Positions 35,451-49,767 of a DNA stretch of 64,000 bases are shown here, piece by piece. Location: assembly GCA_038380795.1 (NCBI GenBank), contig CM076259.1:73156200-73220199 (forward strand), read 5' to 3'. This DNA comes from Pyrocephalus nanus (Eukaryota; Chordata; Aves; Passeriformes; Tyrannidae). Each line of letters starts with the position of its first letter. Positions within the stretch are counted from its first letter, which is position 1. The translations under genes were made by a program, and so were the position numbers. The notes under the pieces are model-generated. The model was given only the letters and a program-made list of their open reading frames with translations. It did not search any database and was not told where the DNA came from.

Positions 35451-38419
35451 AAGCCAAGTAGCAATCTGGTTTGCAAGTCAGGATCCTTACAGTTTACAGA
35501 AGGCTGCAAAAAAACACTTAAAAATCCAAGATGATTGTGGTAGAGGTGGATGCACTGTGGCAGGCAGACTTATTGGATTTGCAATAGTTTTCCAAACACA
35601 GTGATAGTGTTATGTACATCTTAGCAATGATGGACATATTACCCTATTATGCTTGGAACATTTTTCTAAAATAGCTGTGGCTCTTGAAGCAATTCTGCTG
35701 GTATCAGGTTATTAAAGCAGCAAGAATTTTATTTCAGATTACAAAAGACTTAGAACTGAGTTGGTGCCAAGGAATTGCTAAAATGCAAATGATACTCATA
35801 ATGACTTGACAAAAATTTTCTGCACAAAGCATTACCTGTTCTCAGAAACTGAAGGACAAATACTTTGGAAACCATTCACAACCATCTAACCAGAACATAA
35901 CTGCATATGTGCTGCAGCTCATTTTGAAGAAGAGGTAGAGAAGTGTTCTAATACCAGTTATTCTGATTCTTGCATCAGTCCTTAAAGGTTTTGATTGATT
36001 GAGAATGTAGCTCTGATAAGGATTTCTGGTCTGGATTTAATGCTAACTCTCTATCTTTTCATTGAATTGCTATGCTGGCTAATAGTCCAAGATGTTTAAT
36101 CACATGTACGTAAGTTTCAGTTTGATTTTGCTTCTAAACCACTTCCAGCCACTGGATTTAGTTACCCTTCTGTCTGCTAGATTAGGAAACCTTTTATTAT
36201 GAAAAATAATTTCTCCTTGAAGACACTAAAATTCTCTCAATTAAATTGCTTCCTAAAATTTCCTTTTATAAGCTAAATAGATTGAGCTCTTTAAATCTTT
36301 CATGCATCTGTGAGCACATAGGTACATTTGAAGACTTACACTAACTTTACATTATCAAAATAAACCCTGATCTACAGGCATCAGAGCAATTGTGAATCAG
36401 ACTTTACAATTTCTTTGCTTTAAAGCTCTGCATCCATTTACTTTTAGGGAAGCTCATTGATGGTTTTTAACACTGCCACAATTATTTGTCTTTCTAGCAT
36501 ATTTTTAGATGAGATTATTGTCCTTTGAATAAGACATCTTTTATTTAATCACCAGTTATCTCCACTTTTCCAATCATTATGTAGTTTGCTACAAAATGAA
36601 TTTTTTCAAAAATCTTCTTATGATTAAATTACATATTTGTGTGCAAGTTGTTTTTCTGCTTACATCCATCTATGCATTATGAGGCATAAAACATATAGAA
36701 ATCTGCATCATTATATATTCTTCCTCTTCAGCAATAGTACAATATGTGCTGAAATAACACTGATGTATTCCTTGGAGAGTGCTGGGGAGAAAAGAACAGT
36801 TATTTGGTTCTAGTGGTGTATTTGCTTCTAATGTCACCACCAATCTTTTTTTTTGCTGTCCATGTATCCAATGAAATTTATGGTACTGTTTAACTTCCTA
36901 GAAATACAGCATATTTGTCTTATTAATGAATTATCTTATTTCTAATGCGTCAGATTAGCTAATATATTCTGCAGCCAAAACATGGAATAATCTCATATAC
37001 AAATATGTAAAATGTGTAAAGATTAAATACCAACTCTCGTATGCAAAGTGAATGTATAGAAACACTTCCTATCTTGGATTTTTGAAAAATGCTAAATCTA
37101 AAGGTGGCAGAATCACAAAGATGAGGTATAAATAAATGTGATTCAGAACATTACAATAAATTCAATATTTTGTAAAGAAAGATGGGTTCTAATACTGATC
37201 TTCAGATTCAAAGTAAATATTTTATAAAACTCATGCGTATTTGTCTCTTTTTCTTTCTTTTCCTTTTTTTTAAAATATTTTATTTAAATACATTTAAAGT
37301 CAGGATGGCATATTCAGTTGCCTTCAAATACTTTATTCATGCCATAGCACTAACTGCTGACTTGCAGTTTCTCACACCTGATGAGACTTTTTACCTTGCA
37401 AATAAAACAAAGCAGCAAACAAACAAAAATTACTTTGATCAGAAGAAAGCATGTGTTAGGGGAAAAAAAATCAAGGTAAGTAAAAATTCTACAAAGGAAA
37501 CTTTGTAAGAGAAGAAAATGACATATTTATAAGCAGACATAGAATTAAAGATATTAAGAGATGATAAGGGAACTGTTTGCATAACCAAGACTAGATACAA
37601 ACATATTAAGATGACAGAGTAAAAGAAATTTAATACTAACCGTATTTTTATTTAGATATTTGAGTCTTTTCTAATCAGGTGAAGCAGTTATTTTTATGTA
37701 CTGTGGTTTTTATTTTAGTATTTACCTTAAGCAGTTTAGATCCTGGAATAAATTGCTATTGACATATTTTTTTTCAGGTAGAGAAGAATCGTAATATTTT
37801 AAATGAAATGAAAGTAAATTATCCTACTATTTTCAAGACCAATAAATATTCATTATTACACTAGATTATTATTTCTTATTACAGCATCAAACTAAAAAAA
37901 AAAGGACACAATTAGTCCAAAAAAAGTCAGAGCTAATTTATTCAGAGAGAAATTTACAAATTATTATCAGATACCCAAAGTTACTGAATGCTGATAACTC
38001 TTTTTTTAAAGATGTAACTTTTCAATTTGAAGTTGTTTATCATATAACAACAATATCAGCAATAATGATTAATTAACTTTCAAAGTAGAATAAAACAGTT
38101 GACACTTCTAAATTACATACTTCCTTCCAATGAGACCAGCTTTTGTAGCTCAGGTAAATGAGGATACTAATTAGCATTTATTTATTTAATAGCATGCAGT
38201 GAATTTACAGTGACAAGAGCTTGGTAAAAGGAGTATATATGCCTCAATAAAAAATCAGTACTTCAAAACAATGAATCAACTAATAGCAGATGCAAGGACT
38301 TTCTTCAGTTTCCTCATTCAAAATGGCAATAAATAATATTACCAGTTTTTAAAATATATTAAAAAAATTTGTCTATTTGAAGAGGATTATTGTCTTTGGG
38401 ATGCCATTATTACCACAGA

Positions 38420-38905
38420 ACTTATCACAGAGTTGTAGAAACACTGATTGGAAAGAATCTTGGGAGGTCAAGTAGGATAGTCTCCCACTAACTGTTTTCT
38501 AGATGAATCTTGAAAATCTTCACAAATGGAGATTTCAAAATTTCTCTGGACTGCCTGTTTTGTTGCTGCACTACCTTGGAAAAAATCTGTTAATATCTAA
38601 TCTGAACCTCCACAATCATAACCTCTGTCTGTTCCATCCTGTTATATAATTTATACTAATGATAAAATTTTGGCTCTGTCATTTTGGTAACTGCTCTTCA
38701 ATTATTTGTAGGTCACTGCTAAATCACCCCTCAGCTTCTTTTTCGCATGTATGAAGAGACCTAAGTACATCAACCTCTTTTTGCAAGATGTGTTTCTCTA
38801 GGCTTCTGACCATCTTAGTATACTTTTGTCTGGACCCTTCCAGTTTCTTCCTGTCCCTTTTTTGGGGAACAAAAGGTGGGCACAGCATATCAATTTTATT
38901 CTTCA
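38420..38905 (-). mobile_element. Old CR1 fragment (antisense)
   Basis: The antisense CR1 order is recognisable in degraded form: 'tagaaacactgattggaaag', 'gatttcaaaatttctctggactgcctgtt', 'aacctctgtctgttccatcctgtt', 'cacccctcagcttctttttcgcatgtatgaagagaccta', 'cttctgaccatcttagtatacttttgtctggaccc'. The left edge lacks the terminal ATTCTATGATT motif and begins with the type of 3' region seen in older subfamilies. Small indels are spread throughout. No coding remnant is left, and the right limit is approximate. Confidence 0.85.
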
Positions 38906-41900
38906 AGAGAAGAAATGAAATGTACAATCACTACCAATGTAGACTTTGAAAAGAAAAACCCAAGTTTTTCTGCTTTTACCTCATTCCTCAAACAGAACAG
39001 TGCTACCCTCTGGGCCACTGCACTGAAGCATTTAAACTACAAATAAAAAGCCTTAGAAGCCATAACCAGGATTACTGAAGACAAAAAAAACCACCAAAAA
39101 CCCCCAATAGCAAATAAAAACAACACCGTATTTTAAAGGCAATGAGACTAAAAATAATATTAGTATTTTAGTTATCATATTCTTGATTCAATCCCTGTAA
39201 GATGATCCATACGATATTTTCCTCTAGAAGAACACTGGGAGGTAGTCTGGTTCAAAAGTAATGGAAGTTCATTTGTGCAGGTGGAACAGTCTATCTCTAG
39301 AGGCAAGATACCATCTGTCTGTCTAAAAGCAAGCCCTTCTGGCTGATCCATCAAGTGGAATAACTTTTGATTCACTTGCCTTTTTTTTTTTTTTTTCCTT
39401 TTTGACTATAAATGAAGTGAATTGAAAGAAGTCGGCAACAATTTGGGAGAGAAATAAAATAATCCAGTTGGTTTAATCCCATTAATATGAGAAACAAACA
39501 AATAAAAAAATAAAATTTGAATTCAGAGGGAATGCTTCAAAGAAACTGAATTGAAAACATAGAAACACAGGTATCTTCCAAATTAATATGGTATTTCAGA
39601 ATATGTCTTACTGTTTAGATGGGCTTAATTTATTCTGGTTCTCTTTGTTTGTTTGTTTGAAAAGCAAGAAAACATACAGGTCTGTAAACTATCAGGTACT
39701 TATCTTAGGTGGATAGGTTATACTATGGTATTATAAATTATCCGTGCTGATATTGGGAAGAGACAATCATTTGGTTATTATGTTTTGCAGGTCCATACAT
39801 TTTCTGTGCATCTGGTTGTGTTATATAATAAGACCTAACAGGCCAAAGTTTTCAATTAGAAGACAGAATTTACAGCTGTTTTCTGTGGTTCTGATCTTTC
39901 AAATACATTGACATGTGACTAAAAGGGTTAGTTCCTTTGGACAAAAAAAGTTAAGTGGCTCATAGAAGGTGCTGTTGCAGCAAAGAAATGAATATTATCT
40001 CTCTTTGTTAATGTTCAAGCAATAAACTTCAAGTAGTTCAACTCATTCTTGACTACTAGCTATAGGACAGTTCATTTTGAAAGAGTGAATCATTTATGAA
40101 TGTGAATGTCAGATTGATTTACCTGTACAGAGTTATTGTGTTGCCAAAAGCTAACACTCATATAAAGCAGGTACAAGAGACAGTAGTTAATGTTACCGCA
40201 AAATTTCTTTTCCATGTGAATAAAGCTTTCCTGGATTGAAGCCATAAACTGATCTGAAAAGCAATAGTGCTTTAAAGAGGTGTAAAACTAAAATAATTCT
40301 AAAATATTTAATAAGAAATACTGGAGACTTTAAAAACCCTGATGCGTCACAGTTGTAGGATCAGAGCTTGAAAGATGTACTTATCTTTTACAAACACTCA
40401 GCACTTCCTGCACCTTTGCTTATAATCAGTTATGTCTAGTGATGAGAGAGTGGGTTCTCTGTTCACATTCTAGATAGCCTAGCATCTAGACAAGCTCATG
40501 AATGGATAGCATTGACAGTCTATGTTGGTGTCTGTTTTATACTGTGGGATACTGTGATGGAATTGCAGTACACTAAAGGGGAACTTTCTTGCCCTTTTCC
40601 TTAAAGCAAACACTCCCCAAAATACCAGTAAGGTTCCTTTCTGCTTTTTAGAGCAGAAAATAATAAACTAGGAAAAGCTGTTCTTTAAAGAGAGCAACTC
40701 AAATTTTCTGTGTTAGACATTAAAATAAAGCTAAATCTATCAGACACTAACTATTCCCCACACATTCTGAGCCACTCATGTCATCTTGCTTTCTAATCCA
40801 AAAGTTTTTAGCGTCTTCCTAGGTTGAAAAACTCTATATAGTCACATCTTTATTCCTAAGAAATAATCTTTTGTCTCTGAGGCTTGGCTCAGGTTTAGAT
40901 TTTCTCCCTTCTGCATGCATGCATTCTGCATTCCACAAGATACTGAAAATTTGCAGTCTTGCTATGTCTCTCCTCTTCCTTCCCCCTTCATTGAGAAACT
41001 GCCCCAGCCTGAACGCTGTCATTTCTCCATGGAATCAGTCTCCAAAGAATGCGGGGGTCTCTGTTGTTGCCCTGTGGAGCACTGAGGACAGCAAAACCAA
41101 GTTACTCTTACATACGCTCATCTTTAACTGAGCGTGATACCGTACATGCAATCAGCTAGGACCCAGTCAATCAAATGATTCTATGTCTGAAAAAAATATC
41201 TTCATTTGCACCAGTAAAAATTTGCTGCTACAAATAAAAAAAGCACATTCTTTTTTTTTTTTCTTTTTTAGTTTTCCAACATAGCATGTGGAAATCTGAA
41301 AAGGTGTTAATGCAGAAATTTGTGAAAATGTGTCTAAATAACAGACTTACAGAGGAGCAAAGGTGAAATTAACTTTTTTGTGTACTTATACAAGGTCTAC
41401 CTGATTGTAGGGCACCAGTAAACTGTTTAGAGTACTAATGAGGATGTGAGAGGTAGTAAAACTACGTAAAACAATGCAGACTTCTGCTTTTCAGTCAATG
41501 CTGATGACGCTCAGAACTCATTTAATTGGTAGTTATATAATAAATATTATTTTTTTCTTAAATCTTCAATTCCTCAGAATATGTTTTTGTGTAAGTACTT
41601 TTTCACTTCATTTTACCTATATTTATGGTTTTATAGTCCAAAAAAACAAAATCTCAATTTAAGATGAAATTTACCCAAAGGTTTGAAAGAAAAAAAATAA
41701 AAGCAATATGTTTGGGGTTTTCGTTTGGATTTTCTTGTTGGTTGGTGGTTTTTAAAACTTATTTTTTTTCAATTTCAGGAATTGCTGAGTGATTAATTAC
41801 TGCTAAATGCTTGATATTGACAGTAGAATTAAATATTACATATTAAGAATTCCTGTTAAACAAGTAGCTATGCAAACAAACCTATGAAGTAATCCACAAT

Positions 41901-42692
41901 ATGTTACATAAAATTTTAGATGTTTTTTCTTGAAAGATTAATATATTGGGATTTTATGTAAGAATATGAATGTTCATTATTGTGATTTTATTCACACACC
42001 GGTTTTACCTGGGCAAAATTTATTGATGTAAATAAAGTTATAAGGATAGACTGAACAAGTTCTTTTCACAGCAAAACTAACTACTCATAAAGACTCAATT
42101 TCCATTTTTATTTTTATTAATTTTAGGCTATTAACTTGAAAAACACGTCTTGTTCTCTAAATAGAATTTTTCATGTTAAAATTATTAAAATACATGAGCT
42201 AACTCCTAATATATTAAGTAAATTCTTCCCAAACTAAATGCTTTATTTATTTTATCAAAATATTTATGCATGTTAAAATTTATATAAAGAGCTTCTTATT
42301 CATTATCATCTTGTTCAATAAGTTCTGTACATCAGCATTGACAGCAGTGGTACCATGTTATTCATATGACCGGTTACACTGGATGAATAATGAATGAGAA
42401 ACAGTCATAACAAGCAATTTGCTGACAACCCTTAGGCTGAAAATAACTGATTAAAGCTATTTTGGGAATACTGATCTTTAACAAGGGTAGTCAGAGAAAT
42501 CAGGATGAGTTTGTGATTGATTCAGGAATGAAATATATCTATCATTCATAAAACTCTAGGATTTATTTTTGAGAGCCTGAGTACTAGTCTTTTGAGATGT
42601 TTGAGAGTCATTTGTGACAGCAAGAAATTGCATTTGCCAGTGCCTTGCTTGGTTTTGATTGGTTTCCATACTCCTCCTCAAATCATATGTGG

Positions 42693-42697
42693 AAAAA

Positions 42698-42720
<23 letters not shown>
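42693..42720. repeat. A28 tract
   Basis: Twenty-eight consecutive A, then GAAGAAAAAA. Confidence 0.95.
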
Positions 42721-42730
<10 letters not shown>

Positions 42731-45116
42731 CTGGGAGCATAAAACCTGGAGTTAAGCCCATCATTTGGCAGCAAAAATACATATTTCATCCAGATACTGC
42801 AGCATTATTATTTGCATAGTATTACACAAAATTATGCTTGTTTATTTTTACACAAAGAGATGTCAGTCCTACAGGGAGCGCTGCCAGGCAAGAGGGTAGA
42901 GGAAAATGAGGAGGTGGGAAATGCTATTTGTTGCTGTGGAAACCAGTTGCATTACCATGATGCTTTGAAAAAATGCTGAAGGACAAAGCTTTAAATATAT
43001 TCAAAATGATCTTTACATGTCCACTGTTGCAGTGAGATTTCTATGATAAGATCCATACAGAATGTTGATAATCCCAAAAGAAACATAAGAAGATATTTCC
43101 ATGGCCTCATCAGCTTCACACAACCCATCATGCCCATCCCCAATATTTTGAAAACCAAGTTTGTTTTTTCTCAGTTTTCTGAGATCTTTGGGATTTTTAA
43201 TTTATATGGAAATATAAAACTGTATTTCAAACAAGGAAGGCTGAAAAAATGAATACTAAGTTGTGAGAAAGATGAGCTGTCCATAAGAGATGGAAGTTCC
43301 CACATCCAGAATATCCAGAATGTACAGGTTGGTGCCTAAAATCGCCTCTTAGAAGAAAAACCCTAAGGTTCAATTTGTGAGTTTTAACGCTCCTTCATTA
43401 CAACGCCATGTGGACGGGAATATTTTCCAAATGGTGCACACCGAATTGCATAGGCTTTACCCTTTAATACTATCATCTAATTAGAATATTCAGATTCCAA
43501 TTACAATATTTGGACATTTCCTAATCTGTTACACCCAATTCCAAAACCATCCCTCCCATAGTACCACTCCCTTAGCATGCTCCTGACACACCTTCTGAAT
43601 TTGAGTTGGAGGTCTCAGAAGACCCTTATCTTCATTTTCTCTTCCTCTTCCTCATCTCCTTTGACACAGTATCACTGGCTTTGTCAGATATTATGTCTCT
43701 TCCTCAGTACATTTCCACAGACAGAGAATTTGCAGTATGAACATTTCAGTCTGCATTTTTTAAATTCTTTTTCATGTTGTACATTATGAAATACATACAA
43801 ATACATTAAAAATTAATAAATTCTTTTTCTTTACACAAATAATTACCTGTAAAGGTGACATTTGGAGCACACTGGAATTTTCTAGTCATTAAAAATTGAA
43901 ACTCTTTTTCCCTAGAGAAATGGAAGTTCCCTTAAATGTTGTTATAGATTTGAAAAGGAAAAGAAGCTATATACTTTGTATTTTGTAAGATACTTTATTT
44001 TCCTCATTTTAGTATGTACCCCTTTTTTTCTATATTTCCAACTTTACAAATAAGCATGCACAGATTATCAGCTGAGATAAATGCCAATTATAGTGTAGTG
44101 TGGTTTGTTTTCCATTCTTTAAAACACATTATGGAATTTGCATTGAAATATCAAAGATTCAGAATGCATTTTTCATTTTCTTTGAGACAGGTTTCACAAC
44201 AGAGTGTGGCTTGCCGTGATAAGCTAACTCTGCTGGAGCACATCAATCCCAAACAGTAAAACCAATGAAAGGTTTAAACATGTAAGTCAGAGAGATGAAA
44301 TGCAAGCCATCTAGTACTAAGCATGTTAAATAATTTCCAAGAACTCTGCTCCTTGTTTTACTTGAGTATGTTAAGGAAGCACATTTTTCCTTCCTGTTAA
44401 GGAATATTGATTTAGACACTTTGACATAGCCCTTAGTGCTGTGTACGATGAAAGATTTTGCCTTGTGATTGTAAACAGGTAAATATAATTTTATAGTCAA
44501 AATTTAAAAATACTCTAATTCGTTCATATTTCTGTAATATTATTTTAAAGGAATTAAATGCTAGACTTAAGTTGGGCTAAAATACAAATGGATAAGGATT
44601 CTACAGTGAAACATGTCCCATGAAGATATGAAAAATATTTTAGTATTAGTACATTTATGAGGGATCTGTCACAATTTAAAGGAAAGATTTTTGTAATGTA
44701 CCACCTCGTGTTTCCTGTTTCTTCCTGTCATGGTCAGTTTGATAGTCTGCTGTCCAGGACTGCAGTGAGAATCACAGTGAAGAAATCTATAACCATATGC
44801 CAATCTGCTTCTACTGGATCCTACAGAAAGGAATCATATAGACCAGTTTTGGTCTGTGTTCTGTTTTTTGTCTAAAAATTTTTAGCCTTGCTATAATTAC
44901 AGTTTGTAACCTAATGGGATGTGGCAAATTTTAATGTTCTTCCAGTATACAATTCAGCCCTTCTTTATCTGACGCATGATTTTCAAAGGATTCTAGAAAA
45001 ATATTATGATTTATATGCATTATCTTTGCTTGATCATGATGTGCTGGATGATCATTACAGATGAAAAGCATGCTAAGAAACTTTTTTTTCTTCTCTGTAT
45101 CATAGAAACACTTTGT

Positions 45117-45147
45117 AAAAAACAAACAAACAAACAAACAAACAAAC
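45117..45147. repeat. (AAAC)n microsatellite
   Basis: Seven or more perfect AAAC units. The open frames crossing it (KQTNKQTNK on plus, CLFVCLFVC on minus) are translation of the microsatellite. Confidence 0.95.
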
Positions 45148-45577
45148 ACATTATATCCCTTTTATTGTCTTCTGCATTCACAACTTTTACCTTTATGCCC
45201 CATGAAATGTTTGGAGAAAACAGTGACAAAGCCAGGCGTTTCCACTGCCCAGTTCTCCAGCTGAAGTCACCAGGTACTTTTACACTTAATATGTCACTTT
45301 CCCAACTTGAAATAGTTTAGGTAAGTAACCTTATGCAGGTTTTGTAGGTTTGGCAGGATTGTGTGTGGTGGTTTTGTCTTTAGAGAACACAGCGATATCT
45401 CTGTCACTGAGTAAAAAACACAGAGGTGCACCTCCACATCAAAGACTTGTTTCCTGCTGCATGCCACTGCATTAGGAGGTTTTGGACCACATCTACTTAG
45501 AGGAGTAAGTTCCACCAGTATTTTGGTCATCAAATCAATAATAAATTCAGCAGGTGAAGGTCTATGTTCAATACAGT

Positions 45578-45670
45578 TGGTTTTTTTTGTTTCTTTGTTT
45601 GTTTGGTTGGGTTTTTTGTTTTGTTTTGTTGGGTTTTTTGGTTTGTTTTTTGCCTTTTGTTTTTGTTTCT
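45578..45670. repeat. T/G-rich GTTT-type low-complexity stretch
   Basis: Irregular mixture of GTTT, GGTTTT and GTTTT units over about 90 bp. Confidence 0.9.
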
Positions 45671-46261
45671 AGGAATTATTGACCTGCTTTTAGTTCTCTT
45701 AATATAATATTTCCATTTCAACATGAGTTTTTAATTCAAAATATGAATCATGCAAATATTAGGTCCAGAAGCACTATTTACATCTGTAGTAAATGTTTCA
45801 GTGTATTGAAGAGTTTGTAGAACCTATTAGTTCCAAGTAATTTTAAAATATCAATATTTCTAATTTCCCAAATCTTATTTCTCTTTTCTTCTGGATGTCC
45901 ATCTCTACAGGCTTTTTTTGACATTGCTACTACCTAAAAATTTCCACTCGAAAATCACTTGGTAAACATCTGTCATCTGAGATCTTTAAATATTTTACAG
46001 GTAGATATCCTCTAATTACAATAGCAACCAATTCTTCAAATACTGCTGATAATATTAAAATAAGGTATCTGAGGTCAAGAATCAATCCTTGTTTTCAAAC
46101 TGGGTTGTACTCTGAGTTAAAATCTTTCACTCTTTGCTCGATGTAAGCCCAGTTTGCATGGACAAATCTAAATTTGGATCAAAAAATTCTGCTTCAGTTA
46201 AGCTTTGTTCTATATAACTAGCATGGGAGGCTTGCTTTTTTAAAGTTTTGGATGTTTGTAT

Positions 46262-46346
46262 ATGTGTGTGTGTGTGTGTACGTTTTGATTTTGTTTTCTC
46301 CTTTCTTTTTTTCTTTTTTTTTTTTCTTTTTTTTTCTTTTTTTTTT
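46262..46346. repeat. (TG)n followed by T/C-rich tract
   Basis: About nine TG units (46262-46280), then 60 bp of T runs interrupted by single C. Confidence 0.92.
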
Positions 46347-47380
46347 AAACATTTCACAAGTAGTCTACTTAAATAACTATACAGAGTCCTTCCTCCCAGA
46401 CTCCTCTTTTCTGTGTTTCATTTCTGTATCTCCAAAGGGTATATCCCACTTCATTTGTTTAGTAATGGTTTTATAAATGCTTTTGTAATTGTTTATGTCT
46501 TACAATCTACATGAAGACATTGCTAGTAAAAGCTTGTCATCTATGCCTGAAAACACTGATAGGTATTGCACAGCTCTTCCCTGATTACTCATTCACAAAA
46601 AAGAGCATCTGGCATGGCCAAGGCTTTCATCTTCATCTACTTCACTCACATTTTTTTCAGGTAAACATTTTTTGCCTTATGGTACCTGCTGCTGTCAGGG
46701 GAAATGTTTGCTAATAGTAGCCTAAAGATTCAATGGAACAATGCAAGTCGTGGCTCAACAGCACACTGCTTATTAGGTTAGTGATCATAGACAACAACAA
46801 AACCCACAACCAAACATAATGAAAGGTCATTTTATACTAGCAACTTTTATAATGTAAGCATAGTAAGAATGTTCAAATTTATGTAGTAGAATTGCAATCT
46901 GCATGTATTAGTTTATTAAGAAAAAAAATAATTCAAGTACAGAGGTTGATTTAGACTCATTTAAGTAACTAACCGAGGAATTTCAGTGCCTAAAAATTAG
47001 ATATCTGTTATATCCACAGAAATTAAGATAGTCTTACAGCAAGGTATTTAACATGGAGAAAGTTAGTCCTGGGACCCCAATTTCTATTTGTTCTTTAAAA
47101 TAGAAGACTTATAGCTATGCAGATATATATGTCTTCTTCAATTCAGCAACTGTGTAGTGCAAAATAAGATAACAGGAAGTAAAGATCAGAACTCTGTCTC
47201 TGCTTCTTTCAAGGTGAGAGCAAAAATATTACAGCGAGTCTTCATTTTGCCTGTTTTTCTTCTCTTGCAGTGGTTTCTGTATTTCTGGCAAGACTGATAG
47301 CTTATTAATGATATATAAGGGAAAAAATAAAAAACCCCACAGAATATTAGGAAGAATGACTCTTTGAAGCAGGTGGTCCA

Positions 47381-47407
47381 CTATATATATATATCTATAT
47401 ATAAAAA
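47381..47407. repeat. Short (TA)n run
   Basis: Two TA blocks separated by a single C, followed by A7. Confidence 0.85.
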
Positions 47408-48331
47408 AATCTATTTTTGGTATAATACTTATGTATTGGTTTGCATGTCTCTTATGTCCCTTTCCTTTTGTTGATCCAGGTCAAACATTTTATCTAGCTT
47501 CTAATAATGCTTTACTACCCTAACACCAGCTGTCACTGTCTTGGGAAGGCATTATTTCCATAACATGACCTCTATATACCTCAATTTCACTGAAGTATTT
47601 GCATTTTATGTATAACATTAGTGATAGAGAATGGCAAATGAGAATGTGACTAGTGAGGATAAGTTCCTGGAAATTTTACTGTAATGAAAGTCAACTTACT
47701 AACAAAAAAAAAGACTGATTGATTTACTATATTTCTCACTATGTGGTTTAATAGAATTCAGGAAACAATGCAATTAGTATTAAGCATGTGACTTATCTTC
47801 CAGTATGTATTCCCTTGCTTTAATTTCAGCTCACTTAAGAGTTACTTTCCGTGAAGAAGCAACAAAATGTTACCATTTTTTTCTCCTCTGCTTTTCATTA
47901 TATCATAGTCAGAAGCATATCCAGTTTAAACTGGAACCACCCTGTAGTTTATCCCCTCCTCAGAGAGCAGCAGATACTCTGGAATAATATCTGACTTCTA
48001 TTTATGAACTCTTGAATGAATAAAACCTTTTTTTTAATTTTAAAGACCTAGGCACAAAGTGACCTGATTTGCTTCAAGAAGAATCCTTAAATAGCACTTG
48101 AATTCTAAATATTTCCAAATTTCAATATGTGGCTTAGACAATTTCTAGATTCTGTTTTCAGCTGCCAATACAGCAGTTTAAAAAAAAATTCTATGCACAA
48201 TCAGGCTTATATTACAGATTAAAAGGAAGAACCTGATATTTTAGATAATAGGCATCCAGTCCAAAGGGCTAAAAGAATATAGTGTGATATCAGATTGAAT
48301 AACCTGTTTTCTTTCCAAACAAGATTACTAG

Positions 48332-48360
48332 AATAAATAAATAAATAAATAAATAAATAA
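48332..48360. repeat. (AAAT)n microsatellite
   Basis: Seven perfect AATA-type units. Confidence 0.95.
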
Positions 48361-49696
48361 TATATTTATATGTGCTATGTCCAAAGTTGTCTAGCAAAAG
48401 AAGACACTTTCATTTTGAGGCCAGGATCCTGTAGGAAATTAGCTGTGATGATCTGGTCAAATCTCTTTGTATATCCATTTAATTGAACCATAAAACTAAA
48501 TTTTATTAAGATTGAGATATAGCTAAGGTTTTTTGTAAGTTTTCTGTATGTAAGTCCATAGCCATTTGACACTACATTTTAAAGCGAATCTCATGCACTG
48601 CATAATGAGTTGGCCTTTAATTTGTTTCTCCCTCTACTCTAAAAAGGTCAATAAACATTTTTTGTGTCCTGTATCTTTGATCTGAAAGAAAACTAGAAAG
48701 CAAAAAGTTTTTTTTAATTATTATTCCATGATGCACAAAGAAAATATTTGTCATTTACAAAATTAAAACCTAGAGACTAGAATTATGTCCTTTTCTTATT
48801 TTCTACTGTTTAAATCACTTATTTTGCATATACCAGTACTGAGTTTTAATTCCTGTTCATACCTTAGCTTCAAAAAATCTTGAAGTTGGATAAACCATGT
48901 CCTTTTTGAGTATTATACCCTGGGAGTAAACATGACATAAATCTTTATTGGAAACAAAAATCCAAACCACCTGCACATATTTATTTCAAATCTGAATGGT
49001 TTTTTAAACAGATTAAAGATAATAATTCTTTTATGTGTTCTTTTCCCTTTTCTCCTGATTAATTGTTCTGCTTGGGTGTTTTGTTTTTTTACTTCATTGC
49101 AATAGTGTAATTTTAAAAGTATTGAAATACAGTACTTTTTAAATATTAGGTAGGGAAAAAGCTGGATTCAAATACATGATTCAAGTGAAGCCCATATGAC
49201 TTAAACTGGTCAAATACCCTAAGTGGAGACCTGTGAAACAGGTTTCTACAAACAACATCTATTTATCTCTTCAATGTATATAGTCAAACAGCTTTCTTTT
49301 TTATGCAGAGGTAATTCAGGATACAATTTTTGTCTTATTTTCTGAATTTTTGTATATTCATCAAGCCCAAAGCATAGCACAGTGTCTGGGAAGGAAATAA
49401 TTCTGGTAAAGAAATTCACTTCACTAGTTAAGCCTTGGAACTGTCAGAGAACAGTTCAATTGAATAAGTTTGGAGTGAGATAAGGAATAACTCATGAAGT
49501 GAAGGTTATACAGGGTGTAACAGATAATCTGTTTCTCTGTCTGTTTTTCTGATGTGGTGCTAATGGTGTGGTTCTAACAAAACCAGAATCAACTCTATGA
49601 GGTAACAAAAGTGAAATGCCTGAACATATAAAAACAAAACATGATACTTATTTGTTATTGTATTCAAATATCTGGGTGAAAATAACAAGTTTGAGT

Positions 49697-49767
49697 GTTT
49701 GTTTTTGGTTTTTTGTTTGTTTGTTTGGTTGGTTGGTTGGTTGGTTTGGTTTGGTTGGTTTTTTTTA
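49697..49767. repeat. GTTT / GGTT compound microsatellite
   Basis: GTTT units pass into five GGTT units and then GGTTT units, ending in T8. Minus-strand frames over it read QPNQTNQPTNQ and are not genes. Confidence 0.93.

Larger units (their letters stand above)
32561..38419. other. Unique sequence with two GC-richer patches
   Basis: No CR1 recognised. The two patches at 32.8-33.6 and 34.5-35.45 kb are listed separately. From 35.5 to 38.4 kb it is plain AT-rich sequence. Confidence 0.5.

Noticed and set aside
37430..37500. 'AAGGTAAGTA' as a splice donor after the 108-codon frame starting at 37182
   Set aside because: The frame upstream is low-complexity (Phe/Leu-rich from T tracts), with no acceptor or conserved peptide. 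A single donor-like string is expected by chance.
41170..41190. 'AATGATTCTATG' as a CR1 3' tail
   Set aside because: None of the CR1 sequence that should precede the tail is present upstream or on the other strand.
45006..45320. 104-codon plus-strand frame
   Set aside because: It runs through the (AAAC)n microsatellite (KQTNKQTNK) and shows no family resemblance.
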